A stretch of 64,000 nt of DNA from Caballeronia glathei (GCF_000698595.1 NZ_JFHC01000001.1:248001-312000); one strand, 5' to 3'. Positions 8,513 through 19,755 are shown, numbered from the stretch's first letter. Notes: a model not told the origin generated them from the sequence alone. Made by a program: numbers and translations.

Positions 8513-10030
8513 ATGAAAGCCAGCCTCCAACTCCGCCTATCGCAGCATCTTGCGCTGACCCCGCAACTGCAGCAGTCCATCCGGCTGCTGCAGTTGTCGA
8601 CGCTTGAACTGCAACAAGAGGTCGCGATGGCGGTCGCCCAGAACCCGCTCCTTGAAAACGAGGACGACTGGATCGCGAGCCCGTTGCGCGTCGCCGCCGA
8701 CGGTTCGCTGATCACGTCCGCCAATACGTCGAGCGCGCCGCCCGAGCCGTTGATGAACAATGGCTCGGCAAGCAGTTCGCCTACGGCCGAACGTTCGGAA
8801 AACGGCGAGCCGCAGGGTGTCGACGAATACAACGGCCTCGGCGCCGACAGCGGCGCGGATTCCAACTCGTGGAATCTGGAAGACTACGGCCGCTCGAACA
8901 CCGGTTCCGACGACGACGACCTCCCGCCGCTGCAAATCCACGAATCGACCACCACGCTGCGCGATCACCTGACCGCCCAGTTGCGCATGACGCAGGCGAA
9001 CCAGCGCGACCGCGCGCTCGTGACGTTCCTGATCGAGTCGCTCGACGAGGACGGCTATCTCACGTCGTCGCTGGACGAGGTACTCGCCGATCTGCCCGAG
9101 GAACTCGAGGTCGACATCGACGAACTGAGCGCGGCGCTCGCGCTGCTGCACAGCTTCGATCCGCCGGGCGTCGGCGGGCGTTCGGCGTCCGAGTGCCTGA
9201 AGCTGCAACTGCTGCGCTTCGAGCCGTCGGCCACGCGCACGCTCGCGCTCGACATCGTCACGCATCACCTGGAACTGCTCGCCGCACGCGACTTCACGCG
9301 CCTGCGCAAGCAGCTCAAAGCGAGCGATGACGCCCTGCGCGACGCCCACGCGCTCATCAAGTCGCTCGAACCGTTCCCCGGCGCGGCCTATGGCAAGAGC
9401 GAGGCCGACTACGTCGTGCCGGATATTCTCGTGCACAAGAGCGCAGGCGGCTGGACGGCGGAACTGAATCCGGAAATCGTGCCGAAGCTTCGGATCAACC
9501 ATCTGTACGCGAATATCCTGCGCAACAACCGGGGCGATCCGGGCAGCGGCTCACTGCGCCAGCAGCTTCAGGAAGCGCGCTGGCTCATCAAGAACATTCA
9601 GCAGAGGTTTGAGACGATCCTGCGCGTCGCGCAGGCAATCGTGGAGCGTCAGAAGAACTTTTTTGCGCATGGTGAAATTGCCATGCGGCCCTTGGTTTTG
9701 CGGGAGATTGCTGATACGCTGGGTTTACACGAGTCGACGGTTTCACGTGTGACGACCGGCAAGTACATGCTCACCCCGTTCGGGACGCTTGAATTTAAGT
9801 ACTTCTTCGGATCACATGTGTCGACTGACACAGGAGGCGCGGCATCGTCAACGGCGATCCGGGCCCTCATCAAGCAACTGATAGGAGCGGAAGACCCCAA
9901 ATCTCCTCTTTCAGACAGCCGCATCGCCGAACTGCTGGCGGAACAAGGATTCGTGGTCGCGCGGCGCACTGTCGCGAAGTATCGCGAAGCTCTGAAAATC
10001 CCCGCAGTGAATCTGCGCAAGTCTCTATGA
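8513..10030 (+). CDS. rpoN: RNA polymerase sigma-54 factor
   Basis: 505 residues. RpoN recruits RNA polymerase to -24/-12 promoters, opened by AAA+ activators, for nitrogen and other regulated genes. Region I is the glutamine/leucine-rich N-terminus ([20 protein letters not shown]). An acidic low-complexity linker spans about 60-145, then the core-binding and DNA-binding regions. The diagnostic RpoN box [10 protein letters not shown] is at residues 483-492. By eye, the last 130 or so codons are less GC-rich than the first part. hpf and ptsN follow, as in most proteobacteria. Confidence 0.96.
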   Translation: MKASLQLRLSQHLALTPQLQQSIRLLQLSTLELQQEVAMAVAQNPLLENEDDWIASPLRVAADGSLITSANTSSAPPEPLMNNGSASSSPTAERSENGEPQGVDEYNGLGADSGADSNSWNLEDYGRSNTGSDDDDLPPLQIHESTTTLRDHLTAQLRMTQANQRDRALVTFLIESLDEDGYLTSSLDEVLADLPEELEVDIDELSAALALLHSFDPPGVGGRSASECLKLQLLRFEPSATRTLALDIVTHHLELLAARDFTRLRKQLKASDDALRDAHALIKSLEPFPGAAYGKSEADYVVPDILVHKSAGGWTAELNPEIVPKLRINHLYANILRNNRGDPGSGSLRQQLQEARWLIKNIQQRFETILRVAQAIVERQKNFFAHGEIAMRPLVLREIADTLGLHESTVSRVTTGKYMLTPFGTLEFKYFFGSHVSTDTGGAASSTAIRALIKQLIGAEDPKSPLSDSRIAELLAEQGFVVARRTVAKYREALKIPAVNLRKSL

Positions 10031-10042
10031 CCCGTCTCTGTA

Positions 10043-10069
10043 GCCCGTTGCATTTCGCAGCGGGCCTTT
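10043..10069 (+). terminator. Weak hairpin after rpoN
   Basis: GCCCGTTGC (10043-10051) pairs with GCAGCGGGC (10057-10065), with one G-U pair and a 5-nt loop, followed by a short CTTTA. It may attenuate or protect transcripts between rpoN and hpf; the U tract is too short for a strong terminator. Confidence 0.4.
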
Positions 10070-10215
10070 ACCGGCCGCATCGCGAGAAGCGCGGACGAGC
10101 CGGCCGATGCGACCCGTTTTTTACGTACGCCCGGATGGCGCAGTAACGGGACGCTCAGCCGACCGGTATCAGCCGCGTTGCCGCGAACAGGCGGCCACTA
10201 GCTTGGAGAGCAACT

Positions 10216-10578
10216 ATGAATCTGAAGATCAGTGGACACCACCTCGAATTGACGCCTGCGTTGCGCGAGTACGTGATCACCAAACTTGACAGAGTGCTCC
10301 GTCATTTCGATCAAGTGATCGACGGCAATGTGGTCCTCTCGGTCGACAATCATAGGGAAAAGGACAAGCGGCAAAAGGTCGAAATCAACTTGCATCTGAA
10401 GGGCAAGGACATTTTTATCGAGAGTTGTGACGTGGATATGTACGCGGCGATCGATCTGATGGTGGACAAGCTGGATCGGCAGGTCATCAGGCACAAGGAC
10501 AAGATTCAGGGACATGCCCGCGAGGCAATGAAGTACCACACCGAGGTGGTGCAGGAGCTGGAAGCGCCGTCGCCGTGA
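10216..10578 (+). CDS. hpf: Ribosome hibernation-promoting factor (short form)
   Basis: 120 residues, the short HPF/YfiA type without the long C-terminal dimerisation domain. It binds the small ribosomal subunit and stabilises inactive ribosomes in stationary phase. The start [20 protein letters not shown] and the segment [18 protein letters not shown] are typical. A GGAGAG ribosome site lies seven to twelve bases upstream. Position between rpoN and ptsN is the conserved one. A terminator follows at 10691. Confidence 0.94.
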   Translation: MNLKISGHHLELTPALREYVITKLDRVLRHFDQVIDGNVVLSVDNHREKDKRQKVEINLHLKGKDIFIESCDVDMYAAIDLMVDKLDRQVIRHKDKIQGHAREAMKYHTEVVQELEAPSP

Positions 10579-10690
10579 TCGGCACGGGCCCGGCGGCCGG
10601 ATGGTTCAACCAGCGCCTTGCGCTGACGACGATTCGAGGAATCATTCAATTCGCGCAACCCTGACTCAGCGGGGCGCAAACCCGGCAGGA

Positions 10691-10716
10691 GCCGCCTGGA
10701 CCCAGGCGGCTTTTTT
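10691..10716 (+). terminator. Intrinsic terminator after hpf
   Basis: GCCGCCTGG (10691-10699) and CCAGGCGGC (10702-10710) form a 9-bp arm dyad followed by six T. This is the only clear structure in the 389-bp gap between hpf and ptsN besides the TATAAT at 10818. Confidence 0.85.
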
Positions 10717-10817
10717 GTTGGGTACAGGCCACAAGTCGTTGATTTAGGTGACTTTACGCGTCTCGAAATGTGCCGGAAAGTTCGTTTGCGCGCTGCACCA
10801 TCCCCGTCCTGCTGATC

Positions 10818-10823
10818 TATAAT
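10818..10823 (+). promoter_or_regulatory. Candidate -10 for ptsN
   Basis: A perfect TATAAT hexamer stands at 10818-10823, 145 bases before the ptsN start and after the hpf terminator. No convincing -35 lies 16-18 bp upstream. The rest of the 10717-10967 gap is unremarkable. If used, it would give ptsN its own promoter separate from rpoN-hpf. Confidence 0.4.
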
Positions 10824-10967
10824 GGGTTGGTTATTATCGGGGTAGTTAATCAGAGTCCGCCCGCAGAGTCCGCCCGAACGTGCGCGTACCCGTCCAACAT
10901 CGCCGTGAGCGCTAGTCGACCAATCGCCACGATGAGGAGAATCCAGGCCACGCATCAGCCTGCCAAC

Positions 10968-11423
10968 ATGAATCGTTTAGCCAAATTTCTTCCCCTCGAA
11001 AACGTCGTCCTCGGACTGTCCGTCACCAGCAAGAAACGCGTATTCGAGCAAGCGGGTTTGATCTTCGAGAATCAGAACGGCATCGCCCGCAGCACCGTCA
11101 CCGACAATCTTTTCGCGCGCGAGCGCCTCGGCTCGACCGGTCTCGGCGAAGGCGTCGCCATTCCTCACGGACGCATCAAGGGCCTGAAGCAGCCGCTCGC
11201 CGCGTTCGTGCGCCTCGCCGAACCGATCGCGTTCGAATCGCCGGACGGCCAGCCCGTTTCGCTCCTCATTTTCCTGCTGGTGCCCGAGCAAGCCACCCAG
11301 CAACATCTCGAAATTCTGTCGGAGATCGCACAACTGCTCTCCGACGCCCAGGCGCGCGAGCGCCTGAACAAGGAAGAGAATCGTGAAGCGCTGTATCAGG
11401 TGCTCACGCAGTGGCAGCCGTAA
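10968..11423 (+). CDS. ptsN: Nitrogen-PTS EIIA protein (PtsN)
   Basis: 151 residues from MNRLAKFLPLENVVL, the usual start in this group. The frame continues upstream, including an ATG at 10932. EIIA-Ntr is phosphorylated by EI-Ntr/NPr on the histidine in AIPHGR (about residue 66) and regulates potassium, carbon and nitrogen functions rather than transporting sugar. The GSTGLGEGVAIPHGRI segment is diagnostic. hprK and rapZ follow, the classical betaproteobacterial cluster. Confidence 0.94.
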   Translation: MNRLAKFLPLENVVLGLSVTSKKRVFEQAGLIFENQNGIARSTVTDNLFARERLGSTGLGEGVAIPHGRIKGLKQPLAAFVRLAEPIAFESPDGQPVSLLIFLLVPEQATQQHLEILSEIAQLLSDAQARERLNKEENREALYQVLTQWQP

Positions 11424-11586
11424 AAAGATCCTGAAGCACGCATAGCGCGGAAAGCGCGGCTCCCGGCCCGCTCGCGCGGGCGGTGCTTCTGGGGCACAAT
11501 CGGTCGAATGGAGCGGACACGATGAGCCTGAACGCCGAGCCTCGCATTCCACGTCCGCCCACGGCTTCCAACGGAGTTCCGGTCTC

Positions 11587-12555
11587 ATGGATACGTCCAG
11601 CATCAACGCCCAGAGCATTTTCGACGACAACGCGGCCGCGCTGAAGCTCAGCTGGCTGACGGGTCACGAAGGCTGGGAACGCGGATTTTCGACCGAGACG
11701 GTCGCGAACGCGACATCGAGCGCCGACCTCGTCGGCCACCTGAACCTCATCCATCCGAACCGTATCCAGGTGCTCGGGGACGCCGAGATCAACTACTACC
11801 AGCGTCAGTCGGACGAAGACCGCTCGCGCAACATGGCCGAGCTGATCGCGCTGGAGCCGCCGTTTCTCGTGGTCGCGGGGGAAGTCGGCGCGCCGCCCGA
11901 GCTCGTCCTGCGCTGCACGCGCTCGTCCACGCCGCTTTTCACGACGCGCATGTCGGCGGCGGCGGTCATCGACAGCCTGCGGCTCTACATGTCGCGCATC
12001 CTGGCGCCGCGCGCCACGCTGCACGGCGTGTTTCTCGACATCCTCGGCATGGGCGTGCTGCTCACCGGCGACTCCGGCCTCGGCAAGAGCGAACTCGGCC
12101 TGGAGCTGATCAGCCGCGGCCACGGTCTGGTGGCCGACGACGCCGTCGATTTCGTGCGGCTCGGCCCCGATTTCGTCGAAGGGCGCTGTCCGCCGCTCCT
12201 GCAAAACCTGTTGGAAGTGCGCGGCCTGGGCCTGCTCGACATCAAGACGATCTTCGGTGAAACCGCCGTGCGGCGGAAAATGAAGCTCAAGCTGATCGTT
12301 CAGCTCGTGCGCCGTCCGGACGGCGAATTCCAGCGGCTGCCGCTGGAAAGCCAGAGCGTCGACGTGCTCGGCCTGCCGATCAGCAAGGTCACGATTCAGG
12401 TGGCGGCCGGCCGAAACCTCGCGGTACTGGTCGAAGCGGCGGTGCGCAACACGATCCTGCAACTGCGCGGCATCGATACGCTGCGCGACTTCATGGACCG
12501 CCAGCGGCTGGCGATGCAGGACCCCGACAGCCAGTTTCCCGGCAAGCTGATCTGA
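11587..12555 (+). CDS. hprK: HPr kinase/phosphorylase
   Basis: 322 residues. HprK phosphorylates and dephosphorylates the regulatory serine of HPr-type proteins. The C-terminal catalytic domain has the Walker A motif [18 protein letters not shown] (about 156-173), the LVADDAVDF segment and the HprK signature [15 protein letters not shown]. In Gram-negative bacteria it is usually linked to PTS-Ntr, fitting its place after ptsN. The EIIA-HPr-EI protein at 36629-39220 keeps a serine in the HPr position that HprK modifies. Confidence 0.95.
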   Translation: MDTSSINAQSIFDDNAAALKLSWLTGHEGWERGFSTETVANATSSADLVGHLNLIHPNRIQVLGDAEINYYQRQSDEDRSRNMAELIALEPPFLVVAGEVGAPPELVLRCTRSSTPLFTTRMSAAAVIDSLRLYMSRILAPRATLHGVFLDILGMGVLLTGDSGLGKSELGLELISRGHGLVADDAVDFVRLGPDFVEGRCPPLLQNLLEVRGLGLLDIKTIFGETAVRRKMKLKLIVQLVRRPDGEFQRLPLESQSVDVLGLPISKVTIQVAAGRNLAVLVEAAVRNTILQLRGIDTLRDFMDRQRLAMQDPDSQFPGKLI

Positions 12556-12627
12556 CCGTCGCGCGGGCCTCTGCGACCAATCCGCGCACAATGCAGGTGC
12601 TAAGATAAAGCGAACGAGTCGAAATCC

Positions 12628-13524
12628 ATGCGCATCATTTTGATCACCGGCATTTCCGGTTCCGGCAAGTCCGTCGCACTCAACGCCCTCGAAGACGGCG
12701 GCTACTACTGCGTCGACAATCTTCCGCCGCGCTTTCTGCGCGAACTCGCCTCGTACCTCGCGGGCGAGGGCCAGACGCGGCTCGCCGTCGCGATCGACGC
12801 GCGCTCGAGCGTCTCGCTCGACGAAGTCCCCGCGATCATCAACGACCTATCGGACGCCTACGACCTGCGCGTGCTGTTTCTGAACGCGAGCACGCAGTCG
12901 CTGATCCAGCGCTTCTCCGAAACACGCCGCCGCCACCCGCTCTCGGGCTCGCCGGGGCACGACGCCGACGTCGGCCTGCTGACGTCGCTCGCCGAAGCGA
13001 TCGAGCGCGAGCGCGAACTGGTGGCGGGCCTCGCTGAATTCGGCCATCAGATCGACACGAGCAACCTGCGCGCGAACGTGCTGCGGGCGTGGGTGAAGAG
13101 CTTCATCGAGCAGGAATCGGTCGGGCTCACGCTGATGTTCGAGTCGTTCGGATTCAAGCGCGGCGTGCCGCTCGACGCCGATTTCGTGTTCGACGTCCGC
13201 ACGCTGCCGAATCCGTACTACGATCGCGAGTTGCGGCCGCTGACGGGCCTCGACCAGCCAGTCATCGAATATCTGTCGGCGCAGCCGATGGCGCACCAGA
13301 TGATCGACGACATCGGCACTTTCATCGCCAAATGGCTGCCCCAGTTTCGCGACGACAACCGCAGCTATCTCACCGTCGCGATCGGTTGCACGGGCGGGCA
13401 GCACCGCTCGGTGTTCATCGCCCAGGCGCTGGCCGCGCGCTTCGGCGACAAGGCGAATGTGATCGTGCGGCATCGCGACGCGCCCATCCCGGTCGATGGC
13501 GGCGCGGCGCACACGCCAACCTGA
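12628..13524 (+). CDS. rapZ: RNase adapter protein RapZ
   Basis: 298 residues. It has an N-terminal P-loop ([20 protein letters not shown], residues 4-23) and the C-terminal domain with [17 protein letters not shown]. In enterobacteria RapZ delivers the sRNA GlmZ to RNase E and so sets glucosamine-6-phosphate synthase levels; here the RNA target is unknown. It lies 72 nt after hprK on the same strand. Length and motif order are normal. Confidence 0.94.
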   Translation: MRIILITGISGSGKSVALNALEDGGYYCVDNLPPRFLRELASYLAGEGQTRLAVAIDARSSVSLDEVPAIINDLSDAYDLRVLFLNASTQSLIQRFSETRRRHPLSGSPGHDADVGLLTSLAEAIERERELVAGLAEFGHQIDTSNLRANVLRAWVKSFIEQESVGLTLMFESFGFKRGVPLDADFVFDVRTLPNPYYDRELRPLTGLDQPVIEYLSAQPMAHQMIDDIGTFIAKWLPQFRDDNRSYLTVAIGCTGGQHRSVFIAQALAARFGDKANVIVRHRDAPIPVDGGAAHTPT

Positions 13525-13558
13525 TCGCCGCGCCGGCGGTCTCACCTGGAGGCGCGCG

Positions 13559-14191
13559 ATGTCTTCCAATCCCGTTCTCGCCGACTTGCCGCTGTTCCCG
13601 CTGCACACCGTGCTGTTTCCCGGCGGCCTGCTGCCGCTCAAGATTTTCGAGGCGCGCTATCTCGACATGGCGCGCTCGTGCCTGCGCGAAAAGACGCCGT
13701 TCGGCGTCTGTCTGCTGAAAAGCGGAAATGAAATCGCGTCGCCGGGCGATCCGTCTGTGCCGGAGCCGATCGGCTGTCTCGCGGAAATCACCGAATGCGA
13801 CGTCGACACGTTCGGCCTCCTGCTCGTGCAGGCCCGCGGGACGGAGCGCTTCCGGCTGCTGTCGCATCGCGTGGAGGCGAGCAACCTGATCGTCGGGATG
13901 GCGGAGACGATCGGCGAGGACCAGCCGCTGCAGGGCGCCGAGGCGCTCGCCAAGTTCGGCGCGTGCGCGGAGGTGCTGGAGCGCATCATCGATACGATCA
14001 AGACGCGCGATCCGCAGAATCTTCCGTTCGCCGAGCCGTACCTCTTCGACGATCCGACCTGGGTGTCGAACCGGCTCTCGGAGATCCTGCCGATTCCGAT
14101 GCGCGCGCGCCAGAAGCTGATGGAATTGCAGGACGCCGCCGCGCGCATCGATGTGGTGCATCACTATATGCAGCATCATCAGCTGCTCTGA
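13559..14191 (+). CDS. LON peptidase substrate-binding domain protein
   Basis: 210 residues from the ATG at 13559, with TGGAGG at 13547-13552 as the ribosome site. The whole protein is a LON N-terminal (PUA-like) domain: LPLFPLHTVLFPGGLLPLKI, then FEARYLDMARSCLREKTPFG. The ATPase and serine-protease domains of Lon are absent, so it is not a protease by itself. Stand-alone copies are common in proteobacteria and their job is not settled. It ends 9 bp from the convergent mutY. Confidence 0.88.
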   Translation: MSSNPVLADLPLFPLHTVLFPGGLLPLKIFEARYLDMARSCLREKTPFGVCLLKSGNEIASPGDPSVPEPIGCLAEITECDVDTFGLLLVQARGTERFRLLSHRVEASNLIVGMAETIGEDQPLQGAEALAKFGACAEVLERIIDTIKTRDPQNLPFAEPYLFDDPTWVSNRLSEILPIPMRARQKLMELQDAAARIDVVHHYMQHHQLL

Positions 14192-14200
14192 GCCGCTGCG

Positions 14201-15262
14201 TCAGACCAGCGAGCCCTGGAGCGCGTCGAGCAGCTTGCGCACGGGCGCGGGCAGGCCGAAAGCGTCGATCCCGGCGAGCGGAGCCCAGACCGTTTCGGCA
14301 TCGGCGGCTTGCGAACGCTGGCCGAGCGCCTTGCCAAGGCGCGGCTCGATATCCAGCTTGAAATGCGTGAACGTGTGCGTGAGCGGCGCGAGGCGCTTCA
14401 GATCCTCCGCCGCACCGAACCTGTGCGCGATGGCCGCGAGCGCGTTTTCGTCGGCGGCTTCCGGCAGGCTCCAGAGGCCGCCCCAGACGCCGGCAGGCGG
14501 CCGTTTTTCGAGCAGCACCGCATCGCCGTCCTTCAGCACGAGCATCCAGGTCTTGCGCGTCGGCACTGTTTTTTTCGGGCGCGCGGCCGGCAGTTCGCGC
14601 TGCCGCCGGGTCACGTTCGCGACGCAATCCGCTGCGAACGGGCAGCGCATGCAATCCGGCTTGCCGCGCACGCACAGCGTCGCGCCGAGATCCATCAGGC
14701 CCTGCGTGTAGGCGGTGACGTCGTCCTTGTGCGCGGCGTCGGGCAAAAGCGACTCCGCCAGCGTCCACATCGCGTTCTCCACGCGCTTTTCGCCCGGAAA
14801 GCCGTCGACGCCGAACACCCGCGCAAGCACGCGCTTCACGTTGCCGTCGAGAATCGTCGCCCGCGCGCCGAATGCAAACGACGCGATCGCCGCCGCCGTC
14901 GAGCGGCCGATGCCCGGCAACTGCTCGAGTTCGTCGACCGTCTGGGGAAAGTGTCCACCGTATTCGCTCGACACGACCCCGGCGCAGCGGTGCAGATTGC
15001 GCGCGCGCGAGTAGTAGCCGAGGCCCGCCCACAGCGCCATCACGTCGTCGAGCGGCGCTGCGGCGAGCGCCGTCACGTCGGGAAAGCGCGCGAGAAAGCG
15101 CGCGTAATAGGGAATCACCGTGGAGACCTGCGTCTGCTGGAGCATGATCTCCGACAGCCAGATCCGGTAAGGATCGCGCGTGTTCTGCCACGGCAGGCCG
15201 TGCCGGCCGTGGACGCGTTGCCACGCGATCAGGCGCGCGGAGAAATCGGTGAGAGCGGGCAT
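14201..15262 (-). CDS. mutY: A/G-specific adenine glycosylase
   Basis: 353 residues from the ATG at 15262, eight bases after the mutM stop. MutY removes adenine mispaired with 8-oxoguanine. The helix-hairpin-helix segment LEQLPGIGRSTAAAIASFAFG with the catalytic aspartate in ATILDGNVKRVL, the 4Fe-4S cluster Cx6Cx2Cx5C (CVRGKPDCMRCPFAADC) and a C-terminal NUDIX-like 8-oxoG recognition domain are all present. The pairing with mutM puts two enzymes of the GO repair system in one operon. Confidence 0.95.
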   Translation of the reverse strand: MPALTDFSARLIAWQRVHGRHGLPWQNTRDPYRIWLSEIMLQQTQVSTVIPYYARFLARFPDVTALAAAPLDDVMALWAGLGYYSRARNLHRCAGVVSSEYGGHFPQTVDELEQLPGIGRSTAAAIASFAFGARATILDGNVKRVLARVFGVDGFPGEKRVENAMWTLAESLLPDAAHKDDVTAYTQGLMDLGATLCVRGKPDCMRCPFAADCVANVTRRQRELPAARPKKTVPTRKTWMLVLKDGDAVLLEKRPPAGVWGGLWSLPEAADENALAAIAHRFGAAEDLKRLAPLTHTFTHFKLDIEPRLGKALGQRSQAADAETVWAPLAGIDAFGLPAPVRKLLDALQGSLV

Positions 15263-15269
15263 TGGGGAA

Positions 15270-16100
15270 TTAGCGCTGGCAGCGTGGGCAAAAGTATGTC
15301 GAGCGCTGCCCCTGGACGATTTGTCTGATCGCCGTGCCGCACACGTGACACGGCAGGCCCGCGCGATCATAGACGAAATAGTCGAGCTGGAAGTAGCCCG
15401 ATTCACCGTTGCTGCCGACGAAATCGCGCAACGTGCTGCCGCCCTTCTCGATCGCGGCGGCGAGCGTGGTGCGCACGGCGTCTGCGAGCAGGTCGTAGCG
15501 CACGAGCGAGACGCGGCCGGCGGCGGTGGTCGGCCGGATGCCCGCGCGAAAGAGGCTTTCGGATGCATAGATATTCCCGACGCCCACCACGATGTCGCCC
15601 GCGAGCAGCGCCTGCTTCACCGACACCTTGCGCCCGCGCGTGCGGCGAAAGAGCAGCGCGCCTGAGAACTCGGCCGTGAACGGCTCGACGCCGAGTGTCG
15701 CGAGAAGCGGGTGATCGAGGACGTCGCCGTCCTCGCGCGGGTGCCAGAGCACCGCACCAAAACGGCGCGGGTCTCGAAAACGCAGGATGAAGTCATCGAA
15801 GATAAGATCGATGTGATCGTGCTTCGCCGCGTCGGGCGGGCGCGGGACGTTGCGCAGCACGCGCAGCGTGCCCGTCATGCCGAGATGGACGATGAGCCAG
15901 CCGTCGACGGTTTCGAACAGCAGGTACTTGCCGCGCCGCGCCACCTTGTCGATCTTCAGGTGGCCGAGCGTTTTGGCGAGATGGGCGGGAACCGGCCAGC
16001 GAAGCGCCGGCGTTCGCACATCGACGCGCTCGACGCGCCGCCCCGCAACGTAAGGCTCGATTCCGCGGCGGGTGACTTCGACTTCCGGCAACTCTGGCAT
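15270..16100 (-). CDS. mutM: Formamidopyrimidine/8-oxoguanine DNA glycosylase
   Basis: 276 residues from the ATG at 16100. MutM excises 8-oxoguanine and formamidopyrimidines and cuts the strand. The N-terminus [20 protein letters not shown] supplies the catalytic Pro2 and Glu3. The helix-two-turn-helix region contains [14 protein letters not shown], and the C-terminal zinc finger is CHVCG...CPRCQR. The frame continues upstream into non-homologous sequence, so this ATG is the start. It is divergent from the TPR gene. Confidence 0.96.
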   Translation of the reverse strand: MPELPEVEVTRRGIEPYVAGRRVERVDVRTPALRWPVPAHLAKTLGHLKIDKVARRGKYLLFETVDGWLIVHLGMTGTLRVLRNVPRPPDAAKHDHIDLIFDDFILRFRDPRRFGAVLWHPREDGDVLDHPLLATLGVEPFTAEFSGALLFRRTRGRKVSVKQALLAGDIVVGVGNIYASESLFRAGIRPTTAAGRVSLVRYDLLADAVRTTLAAAIEKGGSTLRDFVGSNGESGYFQLDYFVYDRAGLPCHVCGTAIRQIVQGQRSTYFCPRCQR

Positions 16101-16185
16101 GGTTTGTTGGTCTGCAACTTGCTGGGCGATGTGCCCGTATTGTAGCGACCGCGTTACAATCGACCGAAACATTGATCGGATTTCC

Positions 16186-18045
16186 ATGAACTTGTTCGTC
16201 ATGAAGCTGCTCTCCAAGCGGTCCGCCGAGCCTGTGAAGAATTGCGGCACACCGGTTTCGCGGATCGCGGGCGCGGTGGCGCTGGCAATCGCCGCGCTCG
16301 CATTCGCGCCTGCCCATGCGCAGAATCCGGCGCGGCTTCCCGCTCCAACGGCCGACGACCAGGCCGCGGCGATCAGCGCCGCCGACGTGCTGACCGCGCC
16401 GCCGACCGGCAAAGAATCGCAGGACCTGCCGAACATCGCGCTGTCCAGCCAGATCCTGTTCCAGGTGCTGGCGGCCGAAGTCGCGCTCCAGCGGGGCCAG
16501 CCGGCGCCTGCATACCAGACGTATCTGGCGCTTGCCCGCGACACGCACGACCCGCGTTTCGCACAGCGCGCGACCGAAATCGCAATCGCCGCTCAGAGCC
16601 CGAACGATGCGCTCACCGCGGTCCAGCTGTGGCAGCAGTTCGCGCCGAACTCCGACCGCGCGGCGCAACTCAGCGCATCGCTGCTGATCGTGTCGGGCCG
16701 GCCCGACGACGCGAAGCCCGTGCTCGCGCGTGAACTCGCCAAGGTGCCGGACGCGCAGCGCGGCGACGCGATCCTCTCGCTGCAGACACTACTTTCACGC
16801 GGGCCGAACCGCGTCGGCGCGCTCAATGTTCTGAAGGATCTGACCAGGAACGACTTGCAGCGGCCCGAGACGCAGCTCGCCATCGCCCGCCAGCAACTGC
16901 TCGCCGACGACGCGCCCGGCGCGCGCGCTTCGCTCGAAAAGGCGCTCGAACTGCGCCCCGACTATCTTCCGGCCGCCCTGACCCTCGCCCGCATGGGGCC
17001 TGAAGAGCGCAAGGAAGGCATCGCGTCGTTCGAAAGATATGTCGACAAGAATCCGAAGTCGCATGACGCGCGGCTCGCGCTCGCGCAGCTGTATTTGTCC
17101 GCCGATCGTCTGGACGATGCGCAGAAGCAGTTCGAGATCATGCGCAAGAATGATTCGAAGGACCTGACGCCGCTGATGGCGCTCGCGCTGATCAGCATCC
17201 AGAAGAAGCAGTTCGACAAGGCCCAGGATTACCTCGACCAGTACGTCAAGGCAGCCGAAAGCACGCCCGGCGCCGATCCGGGACAGGCCTACATCTATCT
17301 CGCGCAGTTGTCGCTGGAACAGAAGAACGATGCCGCCGCGAGCCAGTGGCTCGACAAGATTCCCCGCACGAGCCAGCAGTACCTGCCCGCGCAGATCACG
17401 CGCGCTCAACTGATGGCGAAGCAAGGCAAGGTGGATCAGGCGCGCCAGTTGCTCGCGAACCTGCAAAGCTCGGATCCGCGCGACCTCGCCCTGATCGCCC
17501 GCACGGACGCCGCGCTGCTCTTCGAAGCGAAGCGCTATCCGGAGGCGGAGGCCAATCTCGCGAAGGCGGTGGCCGCGTTCCCCGACGACCCCGATCTCAC
17601 CTACGACTACGCAATGGCCGCCGAAAAGAACGGCCATTACGAGACGATGGAAACGCAGTTGCGCAACCTGATGCGCACGCAGCCGGACAATCCGCAGGCG
17701 TATAACGCGCTCGGCTATTCGCTCGTCGATCGCAACCTGCGCATCGACGAGGCCGTGAAACTGATCGAGAAGGCCGTCTCGCTGGCGCCGAACGACGCGT
17801 TCATCATGGACAGCCTCGGCTGGGCGAAATTCCGGCAGGGCAATTCCGCCGAGGCCGCGAAAATCCTGAAGCAGGCCTATGACTTGCAGCCGAACGCGGA
17901 AATCGGCGCGCATCTGGGTGAAGTGCAGTGGAAGTCGGGCCAGCAGGATCAGGCGCGCGACACGTGGAGACAGGCGCTGAAGCTTGAACCGGACAACGAC
18001 ACGCTCGTCAAAACGCTCAAACGACTTCAGGTAAACGATCTTTGA
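16186..18045 (+). CDS. Exported tetratricopeptide-repeat protein
   Basis: 619 residues if started at 16186; an ATG at 16201 is also possible. An N-terminal signal ([16 protein letters not shown]) is followed by many TPR-like helical repeats, clearest near the C-terminus ([40 protein letters not shown]). The position directly before lolB and ispE is conserved in betaproteobacteria and suggests an envelope-related role, but the biochemical function is not known. Its TGA shares one base with the lolB ATG. Confidence 0.85.
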   Translation: MNLFVMKLLSKRSAEPVKNCGTPVSRIAGAVALAIAALAFAPAHAQNPARLPAPTADDQAAAISAADVLTAPPTGKESQDLPNIALSSQILFQVLAAEVALQRGQPAPAYQTYLALARDTHDPRFAQRATEIAIAAQSPNDALTAVQLWQQFAPNSDRAAQLSASLLIVSGRPDDAKPVLARELAKVPDAQRGDAILSLQTLLSRGPNRVGALNVLKDLTRNDLQRPETQLAIARQQLLADDAPGARASLEKALELRPDYLPAALTLARMGPEERKEGIASFERYVDKNPKSHDARLALAQLYLSADRLDDAQKQFEIMRKNDSKDLTPLMALALISIQKKQFDKAQDYLDQYVKAAESTPGADPGQAYIYLAQLSLEQKNDAAASQWLDKIPRTSQQYLPAQITRAQLMAKQGKVDQARQLLANLQSSDPRDLALIARTDAALLFEAKRYPEAEANLAKAVAAFPDDPDLTYDYAMAAEKNGHYETMETQLRNLMRTQPDNPQAYNALGYSLVDRNLRIDEAVKLIEKAVSLAPNDAFIMDSLGWAKFRQGNSAEAAKILKQAYDLQPNAEIGAHLGEVQWKSGQQDQARDTWRQALKLEPDNDTLVKTLKRLQVNDL

Positions 18046-18671
18046 TGGCATTCAATTCTTTCGCGGGCGCGCCGCTTCGCCGCGGCGCGCTTGGCCTGAC
18101 GGCCGCCGCCGCCGTGATGCTCGCGGGCTGCGCGGTCCAGCCGAAGGGGCCGGGTACGTCGGTCGCGGCAACCTCGATCACCGCGCAGACGAGCCGCGCG
18201 TATCACGGCCGCTTCGCCGTGCAATACAACGATCAGAACGGCCAGACGCGCAACGCCTACGGCAACTTTGACTGGCAGGAAAACGGCGACACCGTCACGC
18301 TCCAGTTGCGCAACCCGCTCGGGCAGACGCTCGCGATCGTCACGTCGTCGCCTTCGTCGGCCACGCTCGAACTGCCGAACCGCCAGCCGCTGAACGCCGG
18401 GAACGTGTCGGAACTGATGCAGAGCACGCTCGGATTCTCGCTGCCGGTCGAAGGTCTGCGCTACTGGCTGCAGCCGTCGGCGGCGCCCACCTCGCGCGCC
18501 AGGACGACGATGGACTCCTCCACGGGCAACGAGCGGCTCAAGGAGATCAAGCAGGACGGCTGGACGATCGACTATCTCGCCTACGCCGATGCGCCCGCGG
18601 TCGGCGTGAAGCGGGTGAATCTCGTGCGCGCCGAGCCGCCTCTCGACATCAAGCTCGTGATCGACCAGTAA
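18045..18671 (+). CDS. lolB: Outer membrane lipoprotein insertion protein LolB
   Basis: 208 residues from the ATG at 18045. The lipobox LAGC places the acylated cysteine at residue 29. LolB receives lipoproteins from LolA and inserts them in the outer membrane. The mature domain begins with [20 protein letters not shown] and has the expected length. Overlap with the TPR gene and a 22-nt gap to ispE indicate one operon. Confidence 0.92.
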   Translation: MAFNSFAGAPLRRGALGLTAAAAVMLAGCAVQPKGPGTSVAATSITAQTSRAYHGRFAVQYNDQNGQTRNAYGNFDWQENGDTVTLQLRNPLGQTLAIVTSSPSSATLELPNRQPLNAGNVSELMQSTLGFSLPVEGLRYWLQPSAAPTSRARTTMDSSTGNERLKEIKQDGWTIDYLAYADAPAVGVKRVNLVRAEPPLDIKLVIDQ

Positions 18672-18693
18672 CCGCGGCCCGCCCGCTCAACGC

Positions 18694-19575
18694 ATGTCTC
18701 AAACAAACGAGTCGCTGCGCGACTGCCTCGCGCCTGCGAAGCTGAATCTTTTCCTGCATATCACCGGGCGCCGTCCGGACGGTTATCACTCGCTCCAGAC
18801 GGTGTTCCAACTGCTCGACTGGGGCGACCGGCTGCATTTCACCCGTCGCGACGACGGCGTGGTCACGCGCAAAACCGACGTGCCCGGCGTGCCGGAAGCC
18901 GACGATCTCGTCGTGCGCGCCGCCCGTCTGCTGCAAGAACACGCGGGAAGCACGTTCGGCGTCGAAATCGAAATCGACAAGCGGCTTCCGATGGGCGCGG
19001 GCCTGGGCGGTGGCAGTTCCGACGCCGCAACGACTCTTTTGGCGTTGAATCGTCTTTGGGGCGTTGACCTTCCGCGCGCAACCCTGCAAAATCTCGCGCT
19101 GCAATTAGGCGCGGACGTGCCGTTTTTTGTTTTCGGGCAGAATGCATTTGCGGAAGGAGTGGGGGAAGTGCTTCAGGCAGTCGATCTGCCGAATCGCTAT
19201 TTCCTGGTGGTGACTCCTGCGGTCCATGTCCCCACCGCCGCGATTTTTTCTGAGAAAGCGTTGACAAGGGACTCAAAAGTCCTCACAATGACGGACTTTC
19301 TTGCACAACATAGTTCTGACACAGATTGGCCTGACAGTTTCGGCCGAAATGACATGCAGGCGGTTGTCGCTGAAAAGTACGCGGAAGTTGCAAAGGTGCT
19401 CGAGTGGTTTCGCAATCTCGCACCGGCGCGAATGACCGGATCTGGAGCGAGCGTGTTCGCCGCTTTTCGCAGTAAAGCCGGAGCCGAGTTGGCGCAAGCC
19501 AAGCTCCCGGCAAGCTGGAAGAGCGTCGTGGCAGGCAGCCTGGATTCTCATCCTCTCTTTGCTTTCGCGTCGTAA
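18694..19575 (+). CDS. ispE: 4-diphosphocytidyl-2-C-methyl-D-erythritol kinase
   Basis: 293 residues. IspE is the GHMP kinase of the methylerythritol phosphate isoprenoid pathway. The ATP loop is [20 protein letters not shown] (about 98-117), the substrate region is [19 protein letters not shown], and the C-terminal GHMP motif is [12 protein letters not shown]. By eye, codon use turns less GC-rich from about 19015 onward, though motifs and length are normal. tRNA-Gln and prs follow. Confidence 0.95.
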   Translation: MSQTNESLRDCLAPAKLNLFLHITGRRPDGYHSLQTVFQLLDWGDRLHFTRRDDGVVTRKTDVPGVPEADDLVVRAARLLQEHAGSTFGVEIEIDKRLPMGAGLGGGSSDAATTLLALNRLWGVDLPRATLQNLALQLGADVPFFVFGQNAFAEGVGEVLQAVDLPNRYFLVVTPAVHVPTAAIFSEKALTRDSKVLTMTDFLAQHSSDTDWPDSFGRNDMQAVVAEKYAEVAKVLEWFRNLAPARMTGSGASVFAAFRSKAGAELAQAKLPASWKSVVAGSLDSHPLFAFAS

Positions 19576-19631
19576 GGTTTTGTTTTGACGGGTATGTCCT
19601 ACACTTCCCGGCAAGACTCAAAGTTAGTGTA

Positions 19632-19707
19632 GGGGAGTCGCCAAGTTGGTCAAGGCACCGGATTTTGATTCCGGCATGCGAGGGTTCGAGTCCTTCCTCC
19701 CCTGCCA
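19632..19707 (+). tRNA. tRNA-Gln(UUG)
   Basis: 76 nt including an encoded CCA. The acceptor stem AGGGGAG pairs with CTCCCCT. The anticodon arm ccgga-ttttgat-tccgg gives anticodon TTG. The T arm contains GGTTCGAGTCC. It sits between ispE and prs, the conserved position in this lineage. Confidence 0.97.
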
Positions 19708-19755
19708 TAAATTCTCGCGTTTTTCCTCTCGCCCCCAGCCCGAAACAGGTGCACG

